NCBI RefSeq assembly: GCF_018687715.1
Contig: NC_056766.1
Coordinates: forward strand, 18,578,501 to 18,642,500
Length of the DNA stretch: 64,000 nucleotides
Origin: Carya illinoinensis
Taxonomy: Eukaryota; Streptophyta; Magnoliopsida; Fagales; Juglandaceae
Direction of reading: 5' to 3'
A program made the translations under genes and the position numbers. Each line of letters opens with the position of its first letter. Position 1 is the first letter of the stretch. A model generated the notes under the pieces. It saw only the letters and a list, made by a program, of their open reading frames with translations. It did no database searches and was not told where the DNA came from. Shown here piece after piece: positions 47,001-60,433 of this stretch.

Positions 47001-50000
47001 GCCATTCTGTCATTGTCAGCATAAACAACTCATTTACGTCCTTGGAATCACTGATTATAATCCAACAAAAAATCAAAGAAACGACAAAATCTCTCTCATC
47101 ACCAAACAGTGAAGTAGAGGATGATCATTTGACTCACCACGAAGCTCACATAAAACCCGTCTACAATGAAAATTCATTCCTTATGAAAATTCTCAATGTT
47201 GAAGATCTTTCCCATTGCAGTGCCACAATAAAACTAGGGGAAAAAAAAGGCCAGAGACCTTAGCACCCCATGTATTCTTTGAAGGGAAGACAAGCATACC
47301 ACACACTGTTAATCTCATAAAAACTCTTACCTCCAGTAGAGGGCAACTTGAACTCAACACTCAGAAAATGCGGCTATAGCCCCCAATTCACAGTCCTGAA
47401 ATACCTGGAGAAACTAAGATTACAATAACCAACTCCCTCATCCTGATATCTCAAATATGAGGCAACAGAAACCTCCTTGTCAACAGCCAGAGAAGGTTTT
47501 TTTTAACTAACTCATGGGTCATCACTCTTGGCTCTTCAGGCTCAGTTTTAGGTTTTACTGATTTTTTGAACTGTAGGAGTTAATGTTTCAATTTTCTTTT
47601 CTTTTCCTTTTCCTTTCCCATTTCTTCTTCGAAGTGCTACTTTGTTGTTCTCCATGCACCTGGGGTGGTACAGCTTGATGTTTTATAATATATTTTATGA
47701 CATAAAAAATAAATAAAACAAAAATCCCCACACCAGAAGCAACACTAGAATTGAACTGGCTTGGCATACCCAAGTCTAAAGTGGGTCCATATGGCATGAG
47801 GATAAAAGTTTCATAGACTTGTTTGCCAACTAACTAGGATCCCAAGTAGTTCTGTAGACATTGTGCTGTAGCAGGAAGTTTTGTATTTATTAGCGAATTC
47901 CATTTTTGAATGATATCATCCTTGCTTCTTTTAATCTCCTCTAATTTGAGCCCTGAAGCTTGTAAAATGAAGCCAACTTGCTGGAAATTTCAAAAGTTAG
48001 ATCTGCTATTTTCCAGGTTACATAAACTGCATAACATTTCATTGACGTCCTATGCAAGCATTTTCACTTTCTTCACTACTGAAGCTACTGATTGACGTCC
48101 TATGCAAGCATTTTCACTTTCTTCACTAGTGGAGCTACTGAGCCCAGATTTACAGTGGGGTAATAGGATTCGTCAACAAAGGCCATCAAACTGCAACAGG
48201 AACATCAAGCTTCCATATTAATCACATCATTGGTTTCCAATGATATTTCCCATCTGTTGTAACTTGAAATTCAAGTTCATTCAGAAATTCCAAGCCAACA
48301 GGAAGTTAATGTGAAACATGTATTCCTAAGCTACAAAGAGTATCATTCGGAAACCCTTGGTGCATTATTACAAGCAAGTGAAAAAGAAGTAGAGAACTTA
48401 CAGCTGATGCAGAATCACTTGTTAATCCAGGAACCACTACGATGAGAGGAGTTGTGTCATTTTTTGAAATGGAAGAATCCATTAGTAAAGCACCCCCTGA
48501 AACTGTAAAATAATACCATAATTGAACAAAAAAAAAAAAAGCTAAAAGGCTTACAATATCATGAACATAAGCACTCAAGATCACAAGACTGAAAGGAAAA
48601 AAAAAAAAAAACAAAAAATCTAGTTGCAAGCACAATTATGCACTAATATGTGCACCAATCTATTGTGATTGGACAAAAAGTAGATTTTATTGAAAACAAT
48701 GCTAATTTAAAATTTAAGTATGAATGAATCAGTATTGGTACGCAGATTAGTACGCAACTTTACTTGTATGTAGCAAAACTCAAAAAAAAAAAAAACAGAA
48801 AAAGCATAATAAGTTAGTAAACATGTTCGTTGAATCTATCTAGGTCAACAAAATATACAGCGAGTTTTTTTTATATCTATTCTATTATAATAAGTGGCTA
48901 TCTAACTGCTACAGTAACTTTTCTTGTTTTTCCGTTAACTTTTCTTGTTTTTCCATTAAGTTCGTTAAATCCGTTACTTTCTTATTTTAGGGATATAATT
49001 GTCTTTTTCTACCTCTCTCTCATTCCCGATTCCCTTTCTCCTCTCATCTTGAACCTCCCTCCCACTCTCCGATGTCTGCCTCTCTACCTACCCCCCTCAA
49101 ACCTACCCTCTCACATGTTTCCCCAAAACACTCAGAGCTTAATCTGAGTATAAATGTTCAGATATGTAGGAAAGAAAAAATGGCAATAAAGAACAAGTAC
49201 AAAACGAAAAAAAACCCCCCACAAAGAAAAACACTCAAATCTAAACAAGATCTGTTCAAATATGTCGAGATTAAAAAAAATTATATCAAAACACGTGATT
49301 TGGATTTATCATCCAACATCCCAAAAAAATCTCAAATCTTATGCGTTCTTTAAGTGTGGTGGTAGTATTTATTGTAGTGGCAATGATACTATTTTTATTT
49401 GTCTATGTTATTATAATGTATCTTGACTTTAATTTTGAACTAATTTTTTGTTTTCTAATATATCTAAATATGTAATTATTATGCTTACCAACCTATCATT
49501 ATCCAAAAATATTTGCTAAAGTTTGCCTTTTTGTCTCTATGCATTAAATTATTCATTAATCAAGTTTTTTTTTAAAAAAAACCATATTATTTTTGTAAAA
49601 AACCTGTTAAACCCAATTAGATAAACGTGCTTTGCACGTGCTCCTAACCTAGTGTGTGTATATATATATATATATAAGTAAACAAGAGTGTGCAAACAGT
49701 TAGCATGGTTAATTATACTAATGACAGAGAAGTTAGAGATAATTTATTCATTATTCCCTGTTCCTACATGTGTAGCCAACCATATTGAAAAGTTATAAAG
49801 TGACTTTTTACTGGGTGGCAAGGGAGATGAATTGAAATTTAACAAGTGAATTGGCCCGAGGTTCTCCCCAATCTTAGAGGGAGGTTGGGTACCATTAAGT
49901 TGTTCAACCAAGCCCTTTTGGCGAAATGGTTATGGCAGTGCGCCAATGAATGGGATAGCTTTCAGACAGCAAGTGATCGACATGAAGCATGATAGTTCTT

Positions 50001-53000
50001 GGGGTGGTTGGAACTCTAATGAAGTGAGATAGGTGAGAGAGACTTGTGGGGTTGGATTATGGAAAAATATCTAAACCGGCTGGGGAGAGTTTCCAAGTCA
50101 TACCAGATATGAAGTGGGCAACGGATCCAAAATAACGTTTTGGTATGATGTGTTTTGTGGAGATCAGCCTCTTAAGGGGTATTTCTGGATCTATTCTGCA
50201 GTGTTCGTACCTTGGACACATTTATGGCACAGCATTTACAACTTTCAAGTGACCATCCTCAAGTGGACGGTGAATTTTATCAAAGAGGCAGAGGATAGGT
50301 GGATGGATCTCTTTAGTTATTCTATGATCAACTGCGTTCTACTTGATTAAGATGGGATGGGGAAGACAAAATGTGATGGATCACGTCCAAGAAAGGGGTG
50401 TTTGAAGTTAAGTTGTTCTATAACGCATTGATCCCTCACGAATAGAAGTCTATCTAGAGGAGTAAGGCAACATTGAGAGCAGCATTCTTTCCTTGGATGG
50501 CTACACTAGGGAAGATCCTTAAGTTGGAAAACTTATGGAAGAGACGTGTCATGATAATTGAGTTGTGTTGCCTTAATAAGAGGGATCCTGAAATCGTGGA
50601 TCACCTCAATATTTACAAGAGGCCAAGACGCTAAATACCGAAAGGTGGATTATTTACAAGGTATCATCTAGCAACCTTTCTGGAAGTTCTTCATTCTGAA
50701 GGTTTTATCAATTACTGAATCACAAGTTTTTATTATACTGGCAGCATATGATAACTATTTCATAGATGATACTATAAACCAGTTCATTCTGAAGGTTTTA
50801 TCAATTACTGAATCACAAGTTTTTATTATATTGGTACCATATGATAATATTTTTTATTAATAAAAGGATTCAAAGCTCAGAAACAAATTATTCTCCATGG
50901 ATAGTTTCTGTTTATATTAATAACAGAATCCTAGGGAGGGAGGGAGATGATACTATAAATGATTGCACCAGTTCAGATCAAATTGCTTTGCCACTATAAA
51001 GTTAGTACAAAATCACTACTCATGAATTACGAACATAAAAAGCAACATTTATTAAACAAAGGACTAGAAATACCTGGCCATTCCAGGTAATATTATAAAC
51101 AAGCATGAAAATACATATTTGAACAAGAAACATAAGAAATGACCATAAACTGCAAAATCATCATACAATAAATCTCACTGTTCTGAAAATGAGCAAACGG
51201 AGTTATAAATAATTATATATATGCTTTCCAACCCAAGAATTTTTTTTTTTTTTTTTTTTTTTTGTTGAGTAAATAGTCCAACCCAAGATTTTTAGTGACA
51301 TTATAACAAATACTGAAGTTTCATGCATACAAGTGTATGTATATGCATATATATTTATAGTGATCAACTTCAAGGTGAATGTTTCATATGTACCATCACG
51401 ACTCATTAGCCAATCCAAAGCAATGGTTCCACCATCAGTAGCATGAAAGAGTTGTCTGTGAGAAAACACAGATGAATATTTTGTTAGATAGAACCGTGGA
51501 TCAAAATTTAAGAAATAAATTCCGGCGTTTACATCATCTAACAAAAGGAGAAACCCTGAAGATATTTAACCAAAGGGAACCTTTCCACCTTTCCCCCAAA
51601 GCCAACCAAACAAACGAAAGAGAAGGTGAGTAGGAGGTTACCAAAAAAACTACAAATTGATGCATGAAACAAATATCATTGCATCTTTCTACTACAGACG
51701 CGATACAAAACCTGTATTTGGAATAATATAACTGCCTACACAAACAAATCTGCAAGAGTTCACTGCAGCAGTAGCCCAAGGAGGCAACAGTGTGGGATGT
51801 AGAAAATCAACATCATAGTTCAGCATGCAACATATTAGAGAACAACATAGGAGCTATAGCATGTGATTGATCTTCAATATCATCTAAAGCACCAATCCTT
51901 TCTCTCCGTACTACATGCACACACACATCCTTCCCTCCGGCGCCCCTCGCCGGAGTTGATCTCCTCCCTCCTCTTTGACTTCTCTTTCCTTTCCTCAAAT
52001 TTCTCCCTTCTCTTCCTTTCTTTCTTTCCGTTTTTTTGCTTTCTTATTAATGATGGTTGAGGCTAGGCGTTTCACGATTGAATCAAAAACTTTCTTCTTC
52101 ACTAAGGTGGGTGCCAACCTCTTTCGCATTACCGAAAGAAACAGACGTATGGCCTTATTTTTGCTCCTTAACGGTGCGACAGTTGCATGGGTGGTTAGAA
52201 TGGTGGGTGAAGCCATGGATTCTCGTCGGCGTGAAGGCTTTTTCAGAAAGTTTAGGATAGGTAACGGGGTCTTCATTATACAACTTCTCAAAAACTCAAG
52301 GGGATGTTATTTATTGTTGGAGGAGTTTAACAACGAAAGAAGGAAGGGCTCGCTGATCATACCCGAGGGAGATAAGGGCAGTGGATGGGATGGTTTTGCT
52401 TACCACCTTAAGAAGGTGGCTGAGTCTGCAGTGGCCGAGCCTTTAAAACGCCAGAAGATGGTGGCGCAGATGGAGGGTGGGTTGCGCAAGGGAGGGAATG
52501 CTGGTGGCTCAAGTATGGAACCAAGCACTTCGGCAACCTATGCCTCGGTCTTGGCCGGCTCTTCGCCAGAACGGGAAATTTCATCATACCCAGCGGTCAA
52601 TGGAGGGGCTACCCAGCGGTCAGTGGGGGACGTTGAAGGCATTCTATGGGGTGTCAGAGCTTCACTTTCAGGAGTTCTAGAAGATGTGTCCTTTTTGATG
52701 AAAAAGGTAGACCTGGGTTTGAGCATGGTGATGGGACACGGTAAGGAGGTTGAACTGGGCAGAAGGTATGGTGCTGAAAAAGACTTGCAAGAAACATCGG
52801 GAAGGCAAGTAATTATAAGAGAAGCCGTAGGACAGGGGGAACCTGGCTGCCCTCAATACCAGGCCTCAAGGCCACAATTGCAGGCCGAAAGCCCACGGGT
52901 CACAAGCATAGCCCACGAGGCAAGAGGCCTAGCACACGGGATCCTTCACGTGGGCGGGCTAGCTTCAGGTGAGGCAGGCCCTGCCTGTCCTCAGACCTGG

Positions 53001-56000
53001 GCCACCAGGCCTCTCCCACAGGCCGTAAGCTCACGGAGGCCAAGCAGGCCCACCAGCGGAATCCCTCACGTGGGCCAACTCGTTTCATCTGAGGCAGGCC
53101 CTGCCTGTCCTCAGACCCAGGCCTCAGGGCCTCTTTCTCGGGCCGTAAGCCCACGGGCATCGGGCAGGCCCTCCAAAGCCTTAGACCCGCTTCCCTCAGA
53201 CGGGTCGGCTCTCCAGGGCTCGGTAAACGTTTCTCCACCGGCGGCACCTAAGACCGACAACCCACCGTCGCAGAATGTCCCGCTGGTCTCCGGCGAACCC
53301 TCCGACGGCGGTACGGAGAACACGGAAGCAGCCGAGCGTTTTTCCCCACAGTTTCCACCGGAGAATACACACGGGCTGCCTGGGAATGACGCCTCAGTGC
53401 CCACCTCCATCTCGCGGCAGCCACAGAACAGGCCGAGAGCCTACGATGGAGCTGAGTGTGGCACTCTGGACCAGTTTCAGATCGTGGAAAGCAGTTTCAA
53501 CGGGGATGGGTTTTCGTCTGCACCTGGCCTAGACACGGGAGTGATTCCCGAAACCCTCTTTCTCTCTAAAGGTCTCTCTGAGACCTTGACCAAGGTATTA
53601 TGCACAATGGATGATGAGGTAGACGCCTCTCTCTTGGGTGGGAGGTCTTCAGACGAAGGATCCCTCTGTGGGTCAGATTTACAGTTAGCTTGTAAAGAGT
53701 TAGGGGATGGCTCTTTGTCCGCTGTACCATATGAACCCGAGGAAGTACCTAGCCCTCTTTGCTCACTGCCACCAGAAGATTGTTCAACTGAGTCACTGCC
53801 ATTGCCACCAGACTGGGTCATACAGAAGGTGAATGAGATGCGGCATTGCTTGGGTATATCTTGCGAAGGCTTTGAGGACCAGTTGCAAGCTTTACTCATC
53901 GCCATGAGAGAGGGTCAGCCTGCTTTGGCTAAATCTGTTGTGAAGAAAGATAGGGAACTTAAAAGGCTGACTTGTTCCATAAACTATGATGCAAGGGAGG
54001 GCAGCACGAGCAGGGGACGACTTAAAGATAGGGCGAATCTTGGTGATCCATGAAGCCAAAGATTCTAGCCTGGAATGTTCGGGGCTTGAATGACCCAAAA
54101 AAACGCCTCACTATCAAGAACTTATTACGGGAATGGAAGGCAGATGTTATTTGTTTTCAGGAAACGAAACTAAAATATGTCGATAGAAACATCGTTAGAA
54201 GCTTGTGGCATTGTCCGTATGCAGGATGGACCACTCTTGCCTCTAAGGGTGCTTCTGGGGGTATTCTGGTGTTATGGGACAAAAGAGCAATTAATCTTGT
54301 AGATGAATGTGTTGGGGAATTTTCTATAGCTTGCTCTTTCTCTAATGTGGATGATGGATTTTGTTGGGGCTTTGCAGGTGTCTATGGGCCTAACTATGAT
54401 AGTAGCAGGAAATTTCTTTGGGATGAGATAGCTGGCCTTTGCAGTTGGTGGGATATACCGTGGTGTATAGGGGGCGATTTCAACATCACTCGGTTTCCTA
54501 GTGAGCGGTCCGGGGTTCCTAGCTCGGATTCAGCCATGGCAGATTTCTCCAAGCTTTTGTTTGATCTAGACTTGGTGGATCTCCCCTTGGCAGGGGGAGA
54601 TTTTACCTAGTCCAATGGAAGGGCATGGTCGCGTTTGGACAGATTTGTCGTTTCTTCCTCTTGGGAAACCCACTTTCCCACTCTATGTCAAAAACGGCTT
54701 CCCCGACTTTGCTCAGATCATTTTCCCCTTCTACTAGACTGCGGGGGTATTCAAGAGGGACGCAGATACTTTAAGTTCGAGAACATGTGGTTAAAGACGG
54801 AAGGGTTCGTTGAGAAAGTCAGCGCATGGTGGGCATCTTACCAGCTCACAGGCACTCCTAGTTTCATACTAGCTGGGAAACTAAAAGCTTTGAAATATGA
54901 TCTAAAAAAATGGAACCTGGAAGTCTTTGGGAACATCAACGACCAGCGGAACAAACTCTTCATGGAACTACAACATTTTGATGAAAAAGAAGTAGAAGGG
55001 ACTTTATCAGAAGATGATAGGGCAAGAAAAGTGACGGTTGTTGCTGATTTGGAAAAAGTTACTGCTATGGAGGAGATTATGTGGAGACAAAAATCACGGG
55101 CCCTTTAGCTGAAGGAAGGGGATAGGAGCACAAAGTTCTTTCATAGAATTGCCAATTCCCATCGAAGAACTAATGCTATAGAGGTTCTTCATGCGGATGG
55201 AAGCGTTTTAATGGGTAGAGATGTCATCAAGGAGCATATTGTCCAGTTTTATGAGAAGCTTTTGACAGAGCAATACTCTTGGAGGCCCAAGGTTGACGAA
55301 CTAGACTTTGATTCCATTGATCACTCAAGCGCGGCTTGGTTGGAGAGGCCTTTTGATGAAATCGAGGTTCTTGGAGTGTTGAAAGGTATGAATAAAGACA
55401 AAGCCCCGGGACCTGATGGTTTTCCAATGGCTTTCTTTTATGCTTGTTGGGACATTGTCAAGGAGGATATTATGAAGGTCTTTATCGAATTTCACGCCCT
55501 CACGAAATTCGAGAAGAGCCTCAATGCCTCTTTCATCGCCCTCATTCCCAAGAGGGCAAGGTCGGTGGAAGTGAATGATTTCCGTCCCATAAGTTTGATA
55601 AGTGGGGTCTATAAGATCATTTCCAAAGTTCTAGCGAAGAGGTTGAGCGAAGTACTGGGAAAGATCATCTTGAAGTCCCAAAACGCTTTTGTGAAAGGAA
55701 GACAAATTCTTGACTCAGCCCTTATCGCCAATGAGTGCCTAGAGAGTAGAATCCGATCCGGCATTCCAGGTATCTTATGTAAACTAGACATGGAAAAGGC
55801 TTTTGATCACGTGCATTGGGATTTTTTGTTGTATATTCTTGGTAGGTACGGTTTTGGGACACGTTGGTGCCAGTGGATTAAGCACTGTATTACAACAGCC
55901 AGATTCTCCGTTTTGGTCAATGGCACTCCTGAAGGATTTTTCAACAGTTCTCGGGGCTTGAGACAAGGGGACCCTCTCTCCCCACTTTTATTTATCCTTG

Positions 56001-59000
56001 TCATGGATGTGCTAAGTAGAATGCTGAGAAGGGCGGTGGAGGGGGGTTTTCTCTCAGGTTTCACGGTGGGCGGTTCCACACATGGCAGCTTAACCGTCTC
56101 CCACCTTCTCTTCGCTGACGATACTTTGATTTTTTGTGACCCAGACCAGGAACAGTTCCGCTCCTTACGGGCACTTCTTCTCTGCTTTGAAGCTGTATCA
56201 GGCCTTAAGGTGAATTTATCCAAGTCAGAAGTAGTCCCTGTGGGCACAGTCGACAACCTAGGTACGGTGGCAGCCATCCTGGGTTGCAAGGTCTCATCCT
56301 TGCCTATGAAGTATCTTGGACTCCCCTTGGGGGCCCCTCATAAAACTAAGTCTATGTGGGAAGGGATCATTGAGAAGTTTGAAGGAAAACTGGCAGGGTG
56401 GAAGAGAATCTACTTGTCTAAAGGGGGAAGAATCACTCTTATTAAAAGTACGTTTTCTAACCTTCCAACGTACTTTCTCTCTCTATTCCCAGTGCCAGCA
56501 GGAGTGGCGAATAGACTAGAGAAGATTTGCCGGGATTTCTTATGGGGAGGTTTAGAGGATACAAGGAAATTCCACTTGATCAAATGGAATACAGTATGCA
56601 CCCCTCTGTCCTGTGGTGGCTTGGGCATAAGGAATTTGAGAACTTTTAACAAGGCTCTTCTTGGTAAATGGTTATGGCGGTATCATCTTGAGGGAGACGC
56701 TTTATGGAAAAATATCTTAGAATGCAAATATGGAAGTGAGTGGGGTGGCTGGTGCACAAAGGAAGTAAGAGGAGCCTATGGTGTGGGAGTTTGGAAATTT
56801 ATCCGGAGTGGATGGGACGGTTTTCGGGGCCATTGTAGGTTTGTGGTGGGAAGGGGCACACAAATTAGATTTTGGCATGACATTTGGTGTGGTGATGTTG
56901 CCCTAAAAAATGCTTTCCCTTCCATTTATAGGATAGCTTCTGATCAGAATTCCTCAGTGGCTGAAAATATGTGTCTTACCGATGGTTCTGTACTTTGGTC
57001 TGTGAGATTCACTAGAGCAGCACAAGATTGGGAGGTGGGCGCTATCACTGACTTCTATAGTGCACTACATGATTTGAAGATCAGGGCTGGAGGGGAAGAC
57101 AGATTATTATGGACATGCACAGGGAATAAGAAATTTTCAGTCCGTTCGTACTACAAGTCTTTGACGAATCACTCCCCCAACGCCTTCCCTTGGAAGAGCA
57201 TTTGGAGAAGCAAGGTTCCCCTCAAGGTTGCTTTCTTTGGGTGGGTGGCGTCTCATGGTAAAATCCTAACCATAGACCAGCTAAGAAAGCGTGGACTCGT
57301 CATAATGGATTGGTGTTTCATGTGCAAACACAACGCTGAATCAGTGGACCACCTTCTCCTTCATTGTGACACAGTAAATGTTTTATGGTATGAGATTTTC
57401 TTGAGGCTTGGCATTGCTTGGGCCATGCCACAGAGGGTGATCGATTTACTGTCTTGCTGGCAAGGGCTAAGAGGGAATCGCCAGATTGCAGCGGTATGGA
57501 AGATGGTACCTTTGTGCTTAATGTGGTGCACATGGACCGAAAGAAATAGCCGCTGTTTTGAGAACAAGGAGCGCTCTCCTGATGCTTTTCGAGCTTTTTT
57601 CTTTCACACTCTACTCCTTTGGGCAACTACTATAGTTTTAAATGGAACGAGTCTTAGTGACTTTTCCGCCACTATCCGTAGCACTTAGTTTGTAACTAGG
57701 CTTTTTTCTTGTATACTCCCTGTGTACTCGGGCTTGGCCTATTTACGTGGATCAATAAAATTTATTTACCTATCAAAAAAAAAGAGAACAACATATTAGA
57801 GATATCTCATCTATCTGTGATGGTAAGTTTAATACCTGGTTGGCTGTTTATTTCTCTCTCCTAGTATGTACCATGTATACATGAGAGATAGGCAGGTTAA
57901 TTTATGCATTAGCTTATCTTTGGGTCAATCAAAATGTAAAGGCACCAGACTTAGAAATAGCATAATATATGCTAGATGTTTTTCTTTTCTGCAAGGAACT
58001 TAATGAGGAAATTTCATTGCGCTCATTGGAACTTGGGATATGCTATTTCTGGTCACACTACAATGATCCAAGGAGGAATTTAAAACCAGAGGTCAGTCCA
58101 TGTTGCTTATATGTTGGAAACATGACGCCTATAAAGAACTTCCAGATGACCACACGATCACTTAAGTGTAAATCAATACAATCTAAAAAAAACTAATATT
58201 GGATTGAGCGTTAGTATTCCAACTGTTACAATCAGATTCCACACAGAAAACTAACCCAACAATTGCAGAAAAAATGACCAACCAAAATTGTCCTCAAAAT
58301 TTATCAAAAGAATACGACTAAAAATGCACATGGTGGACATTTTTCATTACATTAGGGGCTACTAGAAAACGCCATCTCTATCTATCTAAAGTTCAGATTG
58401 AAACCATATAGAGAATTATCTTTGTTTTTTTTTTTTTTTTTTTGATAAGTATATAGAGAATTATCTTTGTTGCTGAACAAAGAACAGCAAAACTGGGATA
58501 TATAGGTTGTTTCGAAGACAAGGTTATATTTACATCAACCTAGTAGATCCCTTTATGAAAAGAAATAAGAATTGTGTTAATACTCAAAGAAATCTCAATC
58601 TCAAGTTGACCATATTTATTTAAGATGTTCTCCAAAAGATTACAACCAAAAAATCAAGAGACAAATGAAGTCTAAGAAATTAAACAACAACTGAAACCCT
58701 CTCTGCCTCTTGAGGGCCATGGCTGGGCTGTTTCTAGCATATTATCTAATACATTTTTTCCCACATATATTTTACAAATTATAGCATGTCTGAAATGATA
58801 TTCAACACTTGAGCATTCTCAACGAGTTAGCCATTCTGCATATAAATGCAAAATGGCTAACCAACTTGTCATAAATTCATCTCCATTGGATTTTGTAAAA
58901 TATATTCATTTTACATTTTGCTACAGTACATTCTCTACATTTAACCTTTTTTTTTTTTTTTGATAGGTAAACAAATTTTATTGATCAAAGAATAGGCATA

Positions 59001-59925
59001 TGCAGGTACAATACAAAGAATGCCCTAGCTACGTAGGTGCAATAGAGATAAGAAAATCATGTAGATCTAGGCCATTAAAATCAACTTCTCTACATTTAAC
59101 TTTTACTATTCGCTAATCTAAAAATATTTTAGTATTTGTTTCTCTTTCCACCCTTCATCCTCCATCCATGTAGGTTCACTTTCTATTATATTTTTTTCTA
59201 TTGTTGCATGTTTAGTTGGTCAGAAGATTCTTGATTATTTTTTAAGATGGACATTGTGCTGTGTGTGGGTGTGGTGTTTAGATGTGTCAGAGGACATGAC
59301 CATTTGTTGAATAATTTCAAATCAAAACCCAGAATTGTGGCTTTCTTTGTTGCTGGAAAATTGCATTTGTCTAATGTTCGTGTAACACCCTTCTATAATT
59401 CAAAAGCTCTAGATCTACTCTATGCCCAGATGTACGAAAGCAATTTTGGTTAGTTTTTAATTAGTAAAAGAATTGAAGATATTGAAAATTCATTGGTAGT
59501 TAGAAGATATATTTAATGAATAAAAAAGAATATTTAAATGATATAGACAAAAAATAGATAAGCTGATGTGAGGTGCATTGTAAAAGTCATTAGCTAAACT
59601 AGATAAAATGTGTTTTGGTTAGCAATTTTAGATATAAACTTAGAGAAGCTATTGGGAATGCAAGGAGTATCAATTGTGTACGTATCAGAGAGAAGGTGCA
59701 AAGTTTACTATTTGGTCCTTCATAGCATAATCTACCCTTTCGTAAATTCGTATAATGGACATCCTATTCTGAAACACATCTTGCACTTTCCATGATAGGT
59801 TTGGATAAGTTTACTATTTGGTCCTTCATAGCATAATCTACCCTTTCGTAAATTCGTATAATGGACATCCTATTCTGAAACACATCTTGCACTTTCCATG
59901 ATAGGATTGATCCAAAAAGGCTGAT

Positions 59926-59964
<39 letters not shown>

Positions 59965-60400
59965 TGGTGTTTGGTCCTTTATATCATACTACCCTTTGGT
60001 AAATTCATGCAAAGGAGTTGCTATTTTGAAATACATCCTCTACTTTCCATGATAGGATTGATCCAAAGAGACTGGTGCACACTTTCATCCTAAAATTGAA
60101 TAGGACTTAGCTTTTCGCTATTGTTTCTGCTACTCGCCTAATTGTATTCTTATCAAAATAATGTTTTAACTCCATGCTCTCAGCTTTTCGCCACTGTTTC
60201 TGCTACTCGCCTAATTGAATTCTTATCAAAATAATGTTTAACTCCATGCTCTCAATATCCTATTTCCACAGTCATCCCCTTTTAATTCTAGACTATCTCA
60301 CCGACTTGATTGCCCACTTTTCACCATTAAAAGCATACACTCAAAGAGCGCACAATATCTAAATAGACTAATACTAACAACAAAAAAGCTTTATACATCC

Positions 60401-60433
<33 letters not shown>

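Larger units (their letters stand above)
51837..57795 (+). mobile_element. Near-intact L1-type LINE (no RNase H) in EMB8 intron 2
   Basis: A 13-bp TSD agagaacaacata lies at 51837-51849 and 57783-57795. Between them is a 5.9-kb element with a 5' leader, ORF1 (52050-54053), ORF2 (54050-57688), a short 3' tail with aataaa at 57755, and poly(A). Only two stop codons break ORF2, so insertion is fairly recent compared with other LINEs here. It is inserted opposite to the host gene direction, which may help it escape mis-splicing. Confidence 0.92.

Noticed and set aside
52900..53905. Antisense open frames of 99-142 codons
   Set aside because: Shadows of LINE ORF1 caused by its GC-rich repeats.
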